A stretch of 64,000 nucleotides of DNA from JAJZEO01 sp964477345 (lineage in GTDB: Bacteria; Chlamydiota; Chlamydiia; Chlamydiales; 2-12-FULL-49-11), in the NCBI GenBank assembly GCA_964477345.1, contig CAYZDL010000004.1, positions 1 to 64,000 of the forward strand, given 5' to 3'. The position numbers and the translations under genes are program-made. Shown here in pieces: positions 52,986 through 61,112 of the stretch (positions within the stretch are counted from its first letter, which is position 1; each line of letters begins with the position of its first letter). The notes under the pieces are model-generated. The model had not been told where the DNA came from, did not search any database, and saw only the letters and a program-made list of their open reading frames with translations.

Positions 52986-54476
52986 ATGCGACGGGTATTT
53001 TTTGTATCATTACGTACGAGTGGCATTCCTTTCCTTATTCCTTTACTCCTTATTTCCCTCTCGTTCACTTCTTGCGCAAATTGGTCCTCAACACTTTCTA
53101 AAGTGAAAATTCAAAGGGGGATCGATCTTAAAGAAAAAACCGATCAAGCTCTTGCAACCTCTGATTTTCGTAAAGGGTATTGGCCAGAAGAAAAATGGTG
53201 GGAGATGTTTGAAGATGAACAACTTTCTTCATTTATACAGGTTGGATTAGAATCAAGTCCCTCTTTAAAAGCCGCAGAAGCTAGAGTTCGTCAAGCCAAT
53301 CAAGAAGCCTTTGTCACAAGGTCCAAGTTATTCCCTCAAATCCAAGGCTTTTTTAACTACCTCTATACATACTTTAGCAAGAAAGGATTCGGAAAGGAAT
53401 TGCAGAGTCTTAATCCTAATTTCCGTCTTTATACTCTCTTGCTTGATTTTACTTATGAGTTTGATTTTTGGCGAAAAAACATGAATGCCTACCAGGCATC
53501 CTTGGGACAAGCAAGAACTCAAGAGGCTCTTAATCAGCAAATCAAGATGATTTTGTCAGTCTCGATTGCTAAGCAGTATTACGATCTCCAGGCCAATTGT
53601 ACCCGGATGGCAATTCTTCAAGAAATATTAGAAAACAAATTAAAGTTGTTTAGACTTGTTGAACTTCGTCGGGAAAATCGCATTGATAACCTGATAGATA
53701 TCAACAATGTAAAGCAAGAAATTCTCTCTTTACAAGAGGCCATGGCAGGGCTTGCGGGTGAGCTTAAGTTACAAAAAAGTTTACTGATTACACTGATGGG
53801 AAAGAACCCTGCAGAAGAGATGAAAATCGTGACAATTTGGGATCTTCCCGATCGCTCTTTTGAATTGCCTGATGAGATTGGCCTTGAGTTATTAGTCAGA
53901 CGACCCGATTTAATGGCTCAAGTTTGGTCTGTTTACACGATGACAAAAAATATTGGAATTGCTGTTGCCCAGTTTCTTCCGAATGTCAACTTAGTGGGGT
54001 TTGGAGGTAGCGACGCGATGAAATTTTCTGATCTTTTGACATCGAAGTCAGGAACTGTCGGTGTGTTTCCTTATTTGACTTTTCCAGTATTTATGGGGGG
54101 TAAGTTATATGGGCAATTGAAATCCCAGCTAGCTGCTTATGAAGCAGCTATTTACGATTATAACAACTTACTCCTTAATGCAGCGAATGAAGTAGTCTCC
54201 GGGATTACAAAAATCAACTCTGCACAAGAACAAATTAACTACCAAATTGATGAGGTAAACTCTAAAAAAGACAACTACAATCTTGTTTATTCACGCTATA
54301 AACATGGAATTGACTCCATGATTAAGGTCCTCACAAGCGATTACGATTTTCTTCAATCGAGATATGAGCAAGTAGACTTATCGTCTCAACGCGTCCAAGC
54401 ATCGATCGATCTTGTGCGTGCTCTAGGCGGAGGTTACCATTATGAAAAGCATAACAAGGAAATTAAAAAGCTATGA
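52986..54476 (+). CDS. TolC/NodT-family outer-membrane efflux lipoprotein
   Basis: 496 residues with a lipoprotein-type signal (LISLSFTSC, lipid Cys at about residue 30) and two outer-membrane efflux protein repeats: EKWWEMFEDEQLSSFIQVGLE ... SPSLKAAEARVRQA in the first, and GLELLVRRPDLMAQVWSVYT in the second, with long helices between. It forms the outer-membrane duct for the EmrA/EmrB-like components encoded after it. Its stop overlaps the next small ORF by four bases (ATGA). Confidence 0.9.
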   Translation: MRRVFFVSLRTSGIPFLIPLLLISLSFTSCANWSSTLSKVKIQRGIDLKEKTDQALATSDFRKGYWPEEKWWEMFEDEQLSSFIQVGLESSPSLKAAEARVRQANQEAFVTRSKLFPQIQGFFNYLYTYFSKKGFGKELQSLNPNFRLYTLLLDFTYEFDFWRKNMNAYQASLGQARTQEALNQQIKMILSVSIAKQYYDLQANCTRMAILQEILENKLKLFRLVELRRENRIDNLIDINNVKQEILSLQEAMAGLAGELKLQKSLLITLMGKNPAEEMKIVTIWDLPDRSFELPDEIGLELLVRRPDLMAQVWSVYTMTKNIGIAVAQFLPNVNLVGFGGSDAMKFSDLLTSKSGTVGVFPYLTFPVFMGGKLYGQLKSQLAAYEAAIYDYNNLLLNAANEVVSGITKINSAQEQINYQIDEVNSKKDNYNLVYSRYKHGIDSMIKVLTSDYDFLQSRYEQVDLSSQRVQASIDLVRALGGGYHYEKHNKEIKKL

Positions 54477-54661
54477 TCTACTCAGAAAATAGACCAACAC
54501 CTCAGTTTTCAGATATCAATGGGTCATTCGATGAATTTCTCATTGCCTCTGGTGTGGGTAAAGTCATCTGGAGAATTTCTGATGTTTGCATGATCACTAC
54601 TGATGAATTTGGGCGAAGTTTACGATTTGCTTGTATAGATGAAGAGTTTGAGGATGGTTGA
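54473..54661 (+). CDS. small protein of unknown function embedded in the efflux operon, 62 aa
   Basis: The ATG overlaps the tolC stop by four bases and the stop overlaps the emrA start, so it is translationally coupled on both sides. 62 residues, acidic, no signal peptide or membrane segment: FDEFLIASGVGKVIWRISD, then MITTDEFGRSLRFACIDEEF. The even spacing and position argue for a real gene rather than a shadow. Possibly a small regulator or pump assembly factor; no family recognised. Confidence 0.6.
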   Translation: MIYSENRPTPQFSDINGSFDEFLIASGVGKVIWRISDVCMITTDEFGRSLRFACIDEEFEDG

Positions 54662-55856
54662 AGCACAACAAACTATTGAGAATCCGCCCAAGAAAAAATC
54701 GAAAATATTGGTTTATATCACTTTTTTTTTCTGCTTGAGTGGAATATTGATTTTTTGCTGGTGGTTTTTTTGGGCACGTTTGGTCAAGACGACCAGGGAT
54801 GCTTACGTACAAGGGAACCAAGTGACCCTTACTCCGCAAGTTTCTGGGATCGTTATAGCAGTCAATGTTGATGAAACTCAATTAGTTGTAGAAAGACAAA
54901 TATTAGTTGCTTTAGATGAAACTGATTACAAGATATCCCTTGAGGCTGCAAAAAGTCGTTTGGGGCAAGTGATTCGAAATGTGACCGAAATGTTCGAAAA
55001 TGTTTATGCTCTTGGTGCACAATTTGAACTAAGGCAGGCCGAGCTCTTCAAAGCAGAAGTTGATTATCTGGATAGAAAACAAATTGTGGCTCAAGGAGCT
55101 ATTTCTGACGAAGATTTTATTCATGCTGAAGCCAATTATTTTGCTGCAAAAGCCAATGTCCAATTTGTTAAGTATCAGTTAATGCAAGCAATTTCAGCTG
55201 TTCAAAATACAACGATTAGTACACATCCTTTGGTAGAAAGTGCAAAGGAAGAGCTGAGACAGGCGTGGGTGAACTTACAAAGATGTACATTAAGAGCTCC
55301 TGTGACAGGGATCATTGCACAGCGAGCTGTACAAGTAGGGGAGTCGGTCAATCAATTAAGCCCACTTTTGGCAATTATTCCCTTAGATCAAGTTTGGGTA
55401 GATGCCAATTTTAAAGAGACTGAGCTATCAAAAATCAGGATAGGACAATCTGTCACAATGACCGCAGATATGTACGGGCGTGAGGTAGTCTACAGTGGAC
55501 AGGTTGTTGGAATTAACTCAGGTAGTGGTGCTGTATTTTCAGCGCTGCCCCCACAAAACGCTACGGGTAATTGGATTAAAATCGTTCAACGAATTCCTGT
55601 TAGGATTGCAATCAATTCTGATCAGTTAAGAAGATTTCCATTATGGCTTGGTCTTTCGATGAATGTAAAAGTCGATGTTCGAGATACGCAAGGGGTCAGA
55701 GTTCCACCTGCATCATCTGAAAAAAATCTCTACGTAACCAATATTTTTAAAGGTCAAATTGACGGAGCAGAAGAGATCATTGAAGAAATATTACAAAAGA
55801 ATATGACATTCGATGTCTCCATTTCGCATGAAGTACTTTCTCTTATAGGACAATAA
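54654..55856 (+). CDS. EmrA/HlyD-type membrane fusion protein
   Basis: 400 residues from ATG at 54654 (preceded by GAAGAG; an ATG at 54639 is also in frame). One N-terminal membrane helix (about residues 18-41), then TTRDAYVQGNQVTLTPQVSG and VNVDETQLVVERQILVALD forming the biotinyl-lipoyl half. Next come a long helical hairpin (residues about 85-200), the second lipoyl half (LRAPVTGIIAQRAVQVGE) and a beta-barrel domain (WVDANFKETELSKIRIGQ). Periplasmic adaptor bridging EmrB and TolC. Confidence 0.92.
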   Translation: MVEAQQTIENPPKKKSKILVYITFFFCLSGILIFCWWFFWARLVKTTRDAYVQGNQVTLTPQVSGIVIAVNVDETQLVVERQILVALDETDYKISLEAAKSRLGQVIRNVTEMFENVYALGAQFELRQAELFKAEVDYLDRKQIVAQGAISDEDFIHAEANYFAAKANVQFVKYQLMQAISAVQNTTISTHPLVESAKEELRQAWVNLQRCTLRAPVTGIIAQRAVQVGESVNQLSPLLAIIPLDQVWVDANFKETELSKIRIGQSVTMTADMYGREVVYSGQVVGINSGSGAVFSALPPQNATGNWIKIVQRIPVRIAINSDQLRRFPLWLGLSMNVKVDVRDTQGVRVPPASSEKNLYVTNIFKGQIDGAEEIIEEILQKNMTFDVSISHEVLSLIGQ

Positions 55857-55863
55857 AAAACAA

Positions 55864-57465
55864 ATGACCTCAGTGGCCCCTTCGCAAACACCAGAACAAA
55901 ATACCACGCTGAGAGGGCTGCCACTTTTTTTTGCCACAATTGCCCTTTCACTTGCGACTTTTATGTTTGTTCTTGACTATACGGTATGTAATGTTGCCAT
56001 TCCGTATATCTCTGGAGGCTTGGCGGCAGGAATTGAGGAAGGGACCTATGTTTTGACTTTTTTTTCTGTCGGTAACGCCGTTTTTATCCCCTTAACAGGA
56101 TGGTTGTCTAGTCGATTTGGAATTATAAATACACTCGTAATGGCGGTTGTCCTATTTACCTTTTTTTCATTTATGTGTGGCATTGCACCCTCTCTTTTTG
56201 CTCTAGTGGTGTATCGATTTTTTCAAGGTGCAGCAGCGGGTCCTCTCGTCCCTCTTTCTCAAACGATTCTCACTAAAATTTACCCACGTGAAGAATTAAC
56301 GGGTGTCATGACTCTTTTTTCGATGATTCTTCTAGTGGCTCCTGTTTTAGGTCCTGTTGTAGGGGGCTATTTTTGCATTTATTCCGATTGGCGTTGGATA
56401 TTTTTCATCAACGTACCGATTGGAATTTTTTCTGCAATTGTGATTTGGGCAACCCTAAAATATCTCGATAGAGATCTTGAAGGGGGTAATGTCGATTACA
56501 TAAGTTTTTTTCTCTTGCTTGTAGGAATGACCTCTTTGCAATTGTTTCTCGATAAGGGAGAACAATGGGATTGGCTTGCATCTCACAGAATTCAAATCTG
56601 TCTAGGATTGACGATTGTCACTCTTACTTATTTAGTTGCTTGGTCATTCATTCATCCAAAGCCTTTATTAAAACTAAGGCTTTTTGGGATCAACAAGGCT
56701 TTTACCCTATCTTGCATTTTGATTGCGACCATGTACTCTCTTTACATGGGGACGGTTGTCATTGTTCCTCTCTGGTTACAACAATATCAAGGCTACGATG
56801 CTCTTTGGGCGGGTATTGCAGTGGCTCCTATAGGAATTGGTTCGGTGGTGATGGCGCCGATTACAGGACGTCTTATTCCAAAAATAGGAAGAATGATACC
56901 GATTATTACGGGGATCATTGTGATGGCTCTTGCCAGTCTTTATGCCCGTAATTACTACTCAGATTATAGTCTATATCAGGTAGCTATGTCTCGATTTGTC
57001 CTCGGTTTAGGGGTAGGTTGCTGGGTTGTACCAATTGTTAGTATGCCAGCTGCTGCACTCAAGTCAGAAAACATGTCGGCTGGTTTAGGTATTTTCCATT
57101 TCATTCGTGTCATTTCAGGGGCAATTGGAATTTCGGTATTTACAACCATGTTCCACAGACGCATCATTCATCAATATTTCAATTTAATTTCGGTTTTTAA
57201 TCCATACAACCCTCAAACAACTAGATACATGACTCAGATAAAAGGGCAGGGGTTATTTGGAGATCAGGCCAATGCTCTTGCTAATATGCTGCTTGACCAA
57301 CAAGCAGCAGCTATTGCCTTTAACGAGGTGGCTCAATTCATGTTTTGGATGTGTATAGCAATGCTTATTTTATCCTTTTTTGCAATTCGTTGGGAAAAAG
57401 AAGTCATCGAGGAGCATGCCTTAGAGGAGAGCCAACCAGAAAATTGCAGTAAATGCAGTGAATAG
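55864..57465 (+). CDS. EmrB/QacA-type MFS multidrug exporter (DHA2)
   Basis: 533 residues, 14 predicted helices. DHA2 signatures: FVLDYTVCNVAIPYISGGL in helix 1, LTGWLSSRFGI in the first loop, FQGAAAGPLVPLSQTIL, and LVAPVLGPVVGGYF (motif C of drug antiporters). Forms the inner-membrane pump of a tripartite EmrAB-TolC system with the two genes before it. The last 45 bases overlap the convergent channel-like gene. Exported compound unknown. Confidence 0.93.
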   Translation: MTSVAPSQTPEQNTTLRGLPLFFATIALSLATFMFVLDYTVCNVAIPYISGGLAAGIEEGTYVLTFFSVGNAVFIPLTGWLSSRFGIINTLVMAVVLFTFFSFMCGIAPSLFALVVYRFFQGAAAGPLVPLSQTILTKIYPREELTGVMTLFSMILLVAPVLGPVVGGYFCIYSDWRWIFFINVPIGIFSAIVIWATLKYLDRDLEGGNVDYISFFLLLVGMTSLQLFLDKGEQWDWLASHRIQICLGLTIVTLTYLVAWSFIHPKPLLKLRLFGINKAFTLSCILIATMYSLYMGTVVIVPLWLQQYQGYDALWAGIAVAPIGIGSVVMAPITGRLIPKIGRMIPIITGIIVMALASLYARNYYSDYSLYQVAMSRFVLGLGVGCWVVPIVSMPAAALKSENMSAGLGIFHFIRVISGAIGISVFTTMFHRRIIHQYFNLISVFNPYNPQTTRYMTQIKGQGLFGDQANALANMLLDQQAAAIAFNEVAQFMFWMCIAMLILSFFAIRWEKEVIEEHALEESQPENCSKCSE

Positions 57466-59277
57466 GATGGGCCAATAGGTTAATTTTGGTACTAGATTAT
57501 CTCTATACCCCATGATGAAAAATGGCGTATCTCTTACGGTAGAAACGATCATATTGATCGTGAAGAGCAATAATTGAATGTAGTAGACAAAGAAAATCGA
57601 ATCGATATAGGTAAAATTGTCGGCATCTAGACTTTGTCTAAGAGAGGATTCATTTACTGAAACAACGAATATTATTCCTACCACGATGGTAACCATTCCT
57701 ATAGTCGGCGATTCGATTTTTTTAACAGGAATTGAAGCAATTGCATAGGTGATGATTATACAGACGAATAAGGTAATAAGAGTCATAAAAGAGCCACTAA
57801 GCGAACGATCTAAGGCAATTCTAAAATCGCTTGTATAGTTGACGATCTTGGAGTCAAAAAAGAAAGTAGGTCTCTCGGAAATACCAAAGAAGCTTTCTTC
57901 AAGATTCCAATCTTTAATGGATAAAGTTTTAGAAATACCCGGAAGGGCTGTAGGATTCATTTTTCCATAAGCAATTAGGTCAGGGATAAAAAGAACCTTA
58001 TTACTCGTATCTTTTGGCCATATTACTAATTTAATAAGACGCCGATCTAAGGGAAATAAATGTTGAGAATAACGACTACCGATGGCTAGAGAAAATTGTG
58101 AAAAGTAAAGGTTGTCGTTATGTCCTGAATGAACAGCCAAGAGCTCGACTTTTGAGTCTGGTGTGATTATAGCATCCGGGAATATCATCCCTACAGTTAC
58201 TGGAGCATTCTTTGGGTATGATTGTGTGATGAACCCGGAAATCACACATTCTGTGCTTGATTTAAAGGAGAAATTTTCGACATATATTGAGGTCGGGACC
58301 AAAATGACATCATTTTCAATCGTTTCTAGTTTGTCGGAAATTTCTTTAAGACCACTGATATCAAGATCAGCAACAAATGAATGGGTTTCATATTGGTAGA
58401 GGATAATCCCGATAATCAGACCGCAAGAAAGGGTATAGACAAACGATAAAATATAGAGTACGGAAGCAGTTCCCTTATAGGCTTTAAGGAAAACTGCCAA
58501 TGTAAGAATCACGGTAGCACACCACAAGATGATCATAGCAAGAAAGTTGAAAAGGAGTACTCGATTAAGACTTAGTGGTTCAAAGCTCATATACCAATAA
58601 ATAATTTTCCACCCATTTGAGTCGGGAAATGAATAGGCTTCATCAGGAGGTATATCGATGTCACCACTTTCGATCTGCTCTTTTTCAGTAAAAATAAATG
58701 GGTGCATAATGATTTTGCCTTCTGCATCGATGATTTCTGCAAAAGTGGAAAAACTAAGGGTTAATTCATCTAAGCTACGACGAGTTTCAGGTAATCTATA
58801 GACACCGATTAAATAACCCAATATTTGTTTTGAATCAGGGTCGTACACTTTGCTTGAAAAATAGCCTAATTGTTTAAAACTGTTAAAGGATCGTCTTGCG
58901 GCAACCCACCCGGTTTTATTCTCGAAAGCCTCACGTTTCAGAAATAAAAAATCAAGGTTATCAACTAAAACCTCATATGTAGAATAGTCCTCATTGACCT
59001 TCACGTACTGAATGCCCACAAGTCCTGGATAAAGTTTTAATGCTTTTTCTAGGGACCTCTTTGATGGGGAGGAGGTAAAGTCGGCTACTAGTTGTTCTTG
59101 AACTCTAAATCCTCTCATTAACTCAGAGTTGATTTTATCAATGTTTGACCTAAATTGATTTTCAATCTCTTCTACTCTTTCTATACAAAAGTTGTGGAAA
59201 TGATAAAAATAATGGATTGTGTGGGTCACTGTAGCGACCAGCACGATAACCCAGGCAATTTGGATGATTTTTTTCAT
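57421..59277 (-). CDS. pentameric ligand-gated ion channel homologue with extra N-terminal periplasmic sensor
   Basis: 618 residues. N-terminal helix (5-26), a periplasmic domain (28-238) of Cache/PAS-like look (EIIDAEGKIIMHP, VYDPDSKQILGYLIGVYRL), then two helices (240-265 and 270-296). The rest follows the plan of GLIC-like channels: a beta-rich ligand-binding domain (325-492) with FPLDRRLIKLVIW at 408-420 in the place of the Cys-loop block (YPFDSQTLHIYL in GLIC), a DWNLES-type Trp at 457, and VNYTSDFRIALDR before helix M1 (495-518). M2 starts with E522 (IESPTIGMVT; GLIC has YEANVTLVV), M3 is TYIDSIFFVYYIQLLLF, and M4 runs to the C-terminus. Seven helices place the binding domain and C-terminus outside, as required. 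No cysteine pair, as in other prokaryotic members. No ribosome-binding site is visible. Channel activity is inferred, not known. Confidence 0.7.
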   Translation of the reverse strand: MKKIIQIAWVIVLVATVTHTIHYFYHFHNFCIERVEEIENQFRSNIDKINSELMRGFRVQEQLVADFTSSPSKRSLEKALKLYPGLVGIQYVKVNEDYSTYEVLVDNLDFLFLKREAFENKTGWVAARRSFNSFKQLGYFSSKVYDPDSKQILGYLIGVYRLPETRRSLDELTLSFSTFAEIIDAEGKIIMHPFIFTEKEQIESGDIDIPPDEAYSFPDSNGWKIIYWYMSFEPLSLNRVLLFNFLAMIILWCATVILTLAVFLKAYKGTASVLYILSFVYTLSCGLIIGIILYQYETHSFVADLDISGLKEISDKLETIENDVILVPTSIYVENFSFKSSTECVISGFITQSYPKNAPVTVGMIFPDAIITPDSKVELLAVHSGHNDNLYFSQFSLAIGSRYSQHLFPLDRRLIKLVIWPKDTSNKVLFIPDLIAYGKMNPTALPGISKTLSIKDWNLEESFFGISERPTFFFDSKIVNYTSDFRIALDRSLSGSFMTLITLFVCIIITYAIASIPVKKIESPTIGMVTIVVGIIFVVSVNESSLRQSLDADNFTYIDSIFFVYYIQLLLFTINMIVSTVRDTPFFIMGYRDNLVPKLTYWPILFTAFTAIFWLALL

Positions 59278-59344
59278 TTTTAATTATTAAGTTATTATTT
59301 CCATTATTATTTCATAATGGACAAAGAAGAGCAATTAGACATTA

Positions 59345-60589
59345 TTATAGATTTTTTCCGTTGCGCTTGGCTTTTTTTCTACAGCTAATGGCAAAAAGGG
59401 CGGAAATGAAACAGCACAGAACGGCTACTACATAAGGAAGATAGAGCCAAAAAGCAATCAAGACTCCCCCGAGGAGTCCTACTATCGTTTCTGCTAAAAC
59501 CATTATAGCAGTATTAAGTCCTAGAGCCTCACCCTGTTCCTTTCTACTTGAGCTGTCCGAAATCAAAAGTGAAGTAAAACTGATACCGAGCGCAATAAAG
59601 TAGCTTGGTAAAATGAAAGTAAACCAAATAGCCACCCAATTTGGAAATAAAAGAACAAGGATCAAAGAGATAGCCAAGCCCAAAGAGGCGATCACCATGA
59701 TTTTGTGATGTTCAAATTTTTTAGCAAGATAACTGTAGGTCAAGGGGGCAAAGCAGATAAAGATGGAAACGTAAGCTTCTAAGTTTCCGATCATTCTGGG
59801 GGTGCAGTTGAACCATCGATAGATGAGGGTTCCAAAGTAGATAAAGAAGATAAAACATGAGACGTAGAAAAAGAAATTAGCGGCATAAATTTTCCTTAAA
59901 AGAGGATATTTAAAGAGATGGGTAAAAGTTGTAAATATCTCACTAAAATGAAGATACTTCTTCCTATGTCTTCCATCAAGGCTTTCATTAAAGGAGAGAA
60001 GAACGATGAAGAAGCAAATGAGGAGAAAGCCAGAAGAAGTCCAAAATGGTGTCGAGTAACTAAACCATTGCACAACGGAAGGATCTGCTAGCCAACCACC
60101 TAAAAGAGGTCCTACGATCCAGCCTGTGCTTGAAAAGGTGAGGAGCCAGCCAAAATTTTTTGCTTTATCAATTTTTTCGGTGCTAAGATCGGCCATCACC
60201 GCTGTTGCAATCGTGATATTTCCTTCGAAAATCCCTGTTAAAAATCTCCCCAGGAAGATCCAAGCCATTGCCTTAAATTCTACCCCCATGGCGGTGATGA
60301 TGTACATTAGGGAGGTACAAAACAAAGTAATCAGCAAAATTGGTTTTCGACCATATGTGTCTGATAATCTTCCCAAAATGGGACAAGCAAAAAATTGCCC
60401 CAACGGGTACATAGCAATCATGATTCCAAGCAAAATATTTCTAGTTGAAAGGGTTAAATGGCCTGGAAGATAGCCTAGCTTTGGATCGAGAAACATTGAG
60501 GGCAGCACTGGAAAAATAATCGAAAACCCCACATATCCAACGAATAGGACAAGAAGGATGCTCATTTTTTGTCTGGTGGTACTTCTCAT
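59345..60589 (-). CDS. MFS transporter, DHA1 (TetA-like) family
   Basis: 414 residues, 12 predicted helices. LGRLSDTYGRKPILLI is motif A; GRFLTGIFEGNITIATAVMADLS is typical of the TetA/tetracycline-resistance-type branch; TGWIVGPLLGGWLADPS is motif C. Proton-driven export or uptake of a small molecule; substrate unknown. 67 bases upstream of the channel-like gene on the same strand, so possibly co-transcribed. A weaker alternative start is Met9. Confidence 0.9.
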   Translation of the reverse strand: MRSTTRQKMSILLVLFVGYVGFSIIFPVLPSMFLDPKLGYLPGHLTLSTRNILLGIMIAMYPLGQFFACPILGRLSDTYGRKPILLITLFCTSLMYIITAMGVEFKAMAWIFLGRFLTGIFEGNITIATAVMADLSTEKIDKAKNFGWLLTFSSTGWIVGPLLGGWLADPSVVQWFSYSTPFWTSSGFLLICFFIVLLSFNESLDGRHRKKYLHFSEIFTTFTHLFKYPLLRKIYAANFFFYVSCFIFFIYFGTLIYRWFNCTPRMIGNLEAYVSIFICFAPLTYSYLAKKFEHHKIMVIASLGLAISLILVLLFPNWVAIWFTFILPSYFIALGISFTSLLISDSSSRKEQGEALGLNTAIMVLAETIVGLLGGVLIAFWLYLPYVVAVLCCFISALFAISCRKKAKRNGKNL

Positions 60590-60634
60590 AAATCTATATT
60601 AGCCATATTTTTCTCTTTCTTCCCACAATATTCT

Positions 60635-60662
60635 TTTATATTAGCGGTGATTTGAGTATAAC
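60635..60662 (+). promoter_or_regulatory. weak candidate promoter of the 142-aa protein gene
   Basis: TTTATA (60635-60640), 16 bases, TATAAC (60657-60662). The predicted start lies only about two bases before the ATG at 60671, with no Shine-Dalgarno. Confidence 0.3.
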
Positions 60663-60670
60663 TGTAGCCT

Positions 60671-61099
60671 ATGAATCAGAGAGTTACTTTTGATAGGTAC
60701 CCATCGGTCGAATGGGTTGATCAACCTGTAGTTATCGATCCCATTTATACAGAAAATGTAGAGCTTGTGCCGACAAAAGCAGCACAAGCAATGGTGTATC
60801 CGATATATACCGAAAATAATGTCGATGAACTTTTTGACAATTCCCCTCCGTTGCCTTTTGCCTCTTTTGAACCATTCATGGGTTATAGTAATCGTCTTAA
60901 AAAGCTCTTTTCGAGAAAAATTCTGTCGAGCTTTGATCCTGATATTACGATTCGCCAGATCGACGATCTGTTTGAGAGCGGATATGAGGATGGAGAAGGG
61001 GAGGGTGAAGTTCTTTATGAAATGCTTTACTCACTTAAAGGGCTCAATGATCTTTTAGAGGAGATTATCCTCCATATTTTGGGTACAATTAAAAGCTAA
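60671..61099 (+). CDS. unknown protein with internal repeat, 142 aa
   Basis: I recognise no family. The N-terminal third carries a short repeat, DPIYTENVEL and YPIYTENNVDEL, about 20 residues apart. The middle has a basic patch (SNRLKKLFSRK) and the C-terminal part is acidic and helical (EVLYEMLYSLKGLNDLLEEI). No signal peptide. The ATG lacks a ribosome-binding site. It is divergent from the MFS gene and convergent with the secretin gene. Could be an intracellular or secreted effector-like protein; weak evidence. Confidence 0.55.
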   Translation: MNQRVTFDRYPSVEWVDQPVVIDPIYTENVELVPTKAAQAMVYPIYTENNVDELFDNSPPLPFASFEPFMGYSNRLKKLFSRKILSSFDPDITIRQIDDLFESGYEDGEGEGEVLYEMLYSLKGLNDLLEEIILHILGTIKS

Positions 61100-61112
61100 G
61101 AGAATCTAAGAA

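Noticed and set aside
59293..59320. Inverted repeat CCATTAT/ATAATGG upstream of the channel-like gene
   Set aside because: Only seven AT-rich pairs with no T-run; expected by chance in this AT-rich gap.
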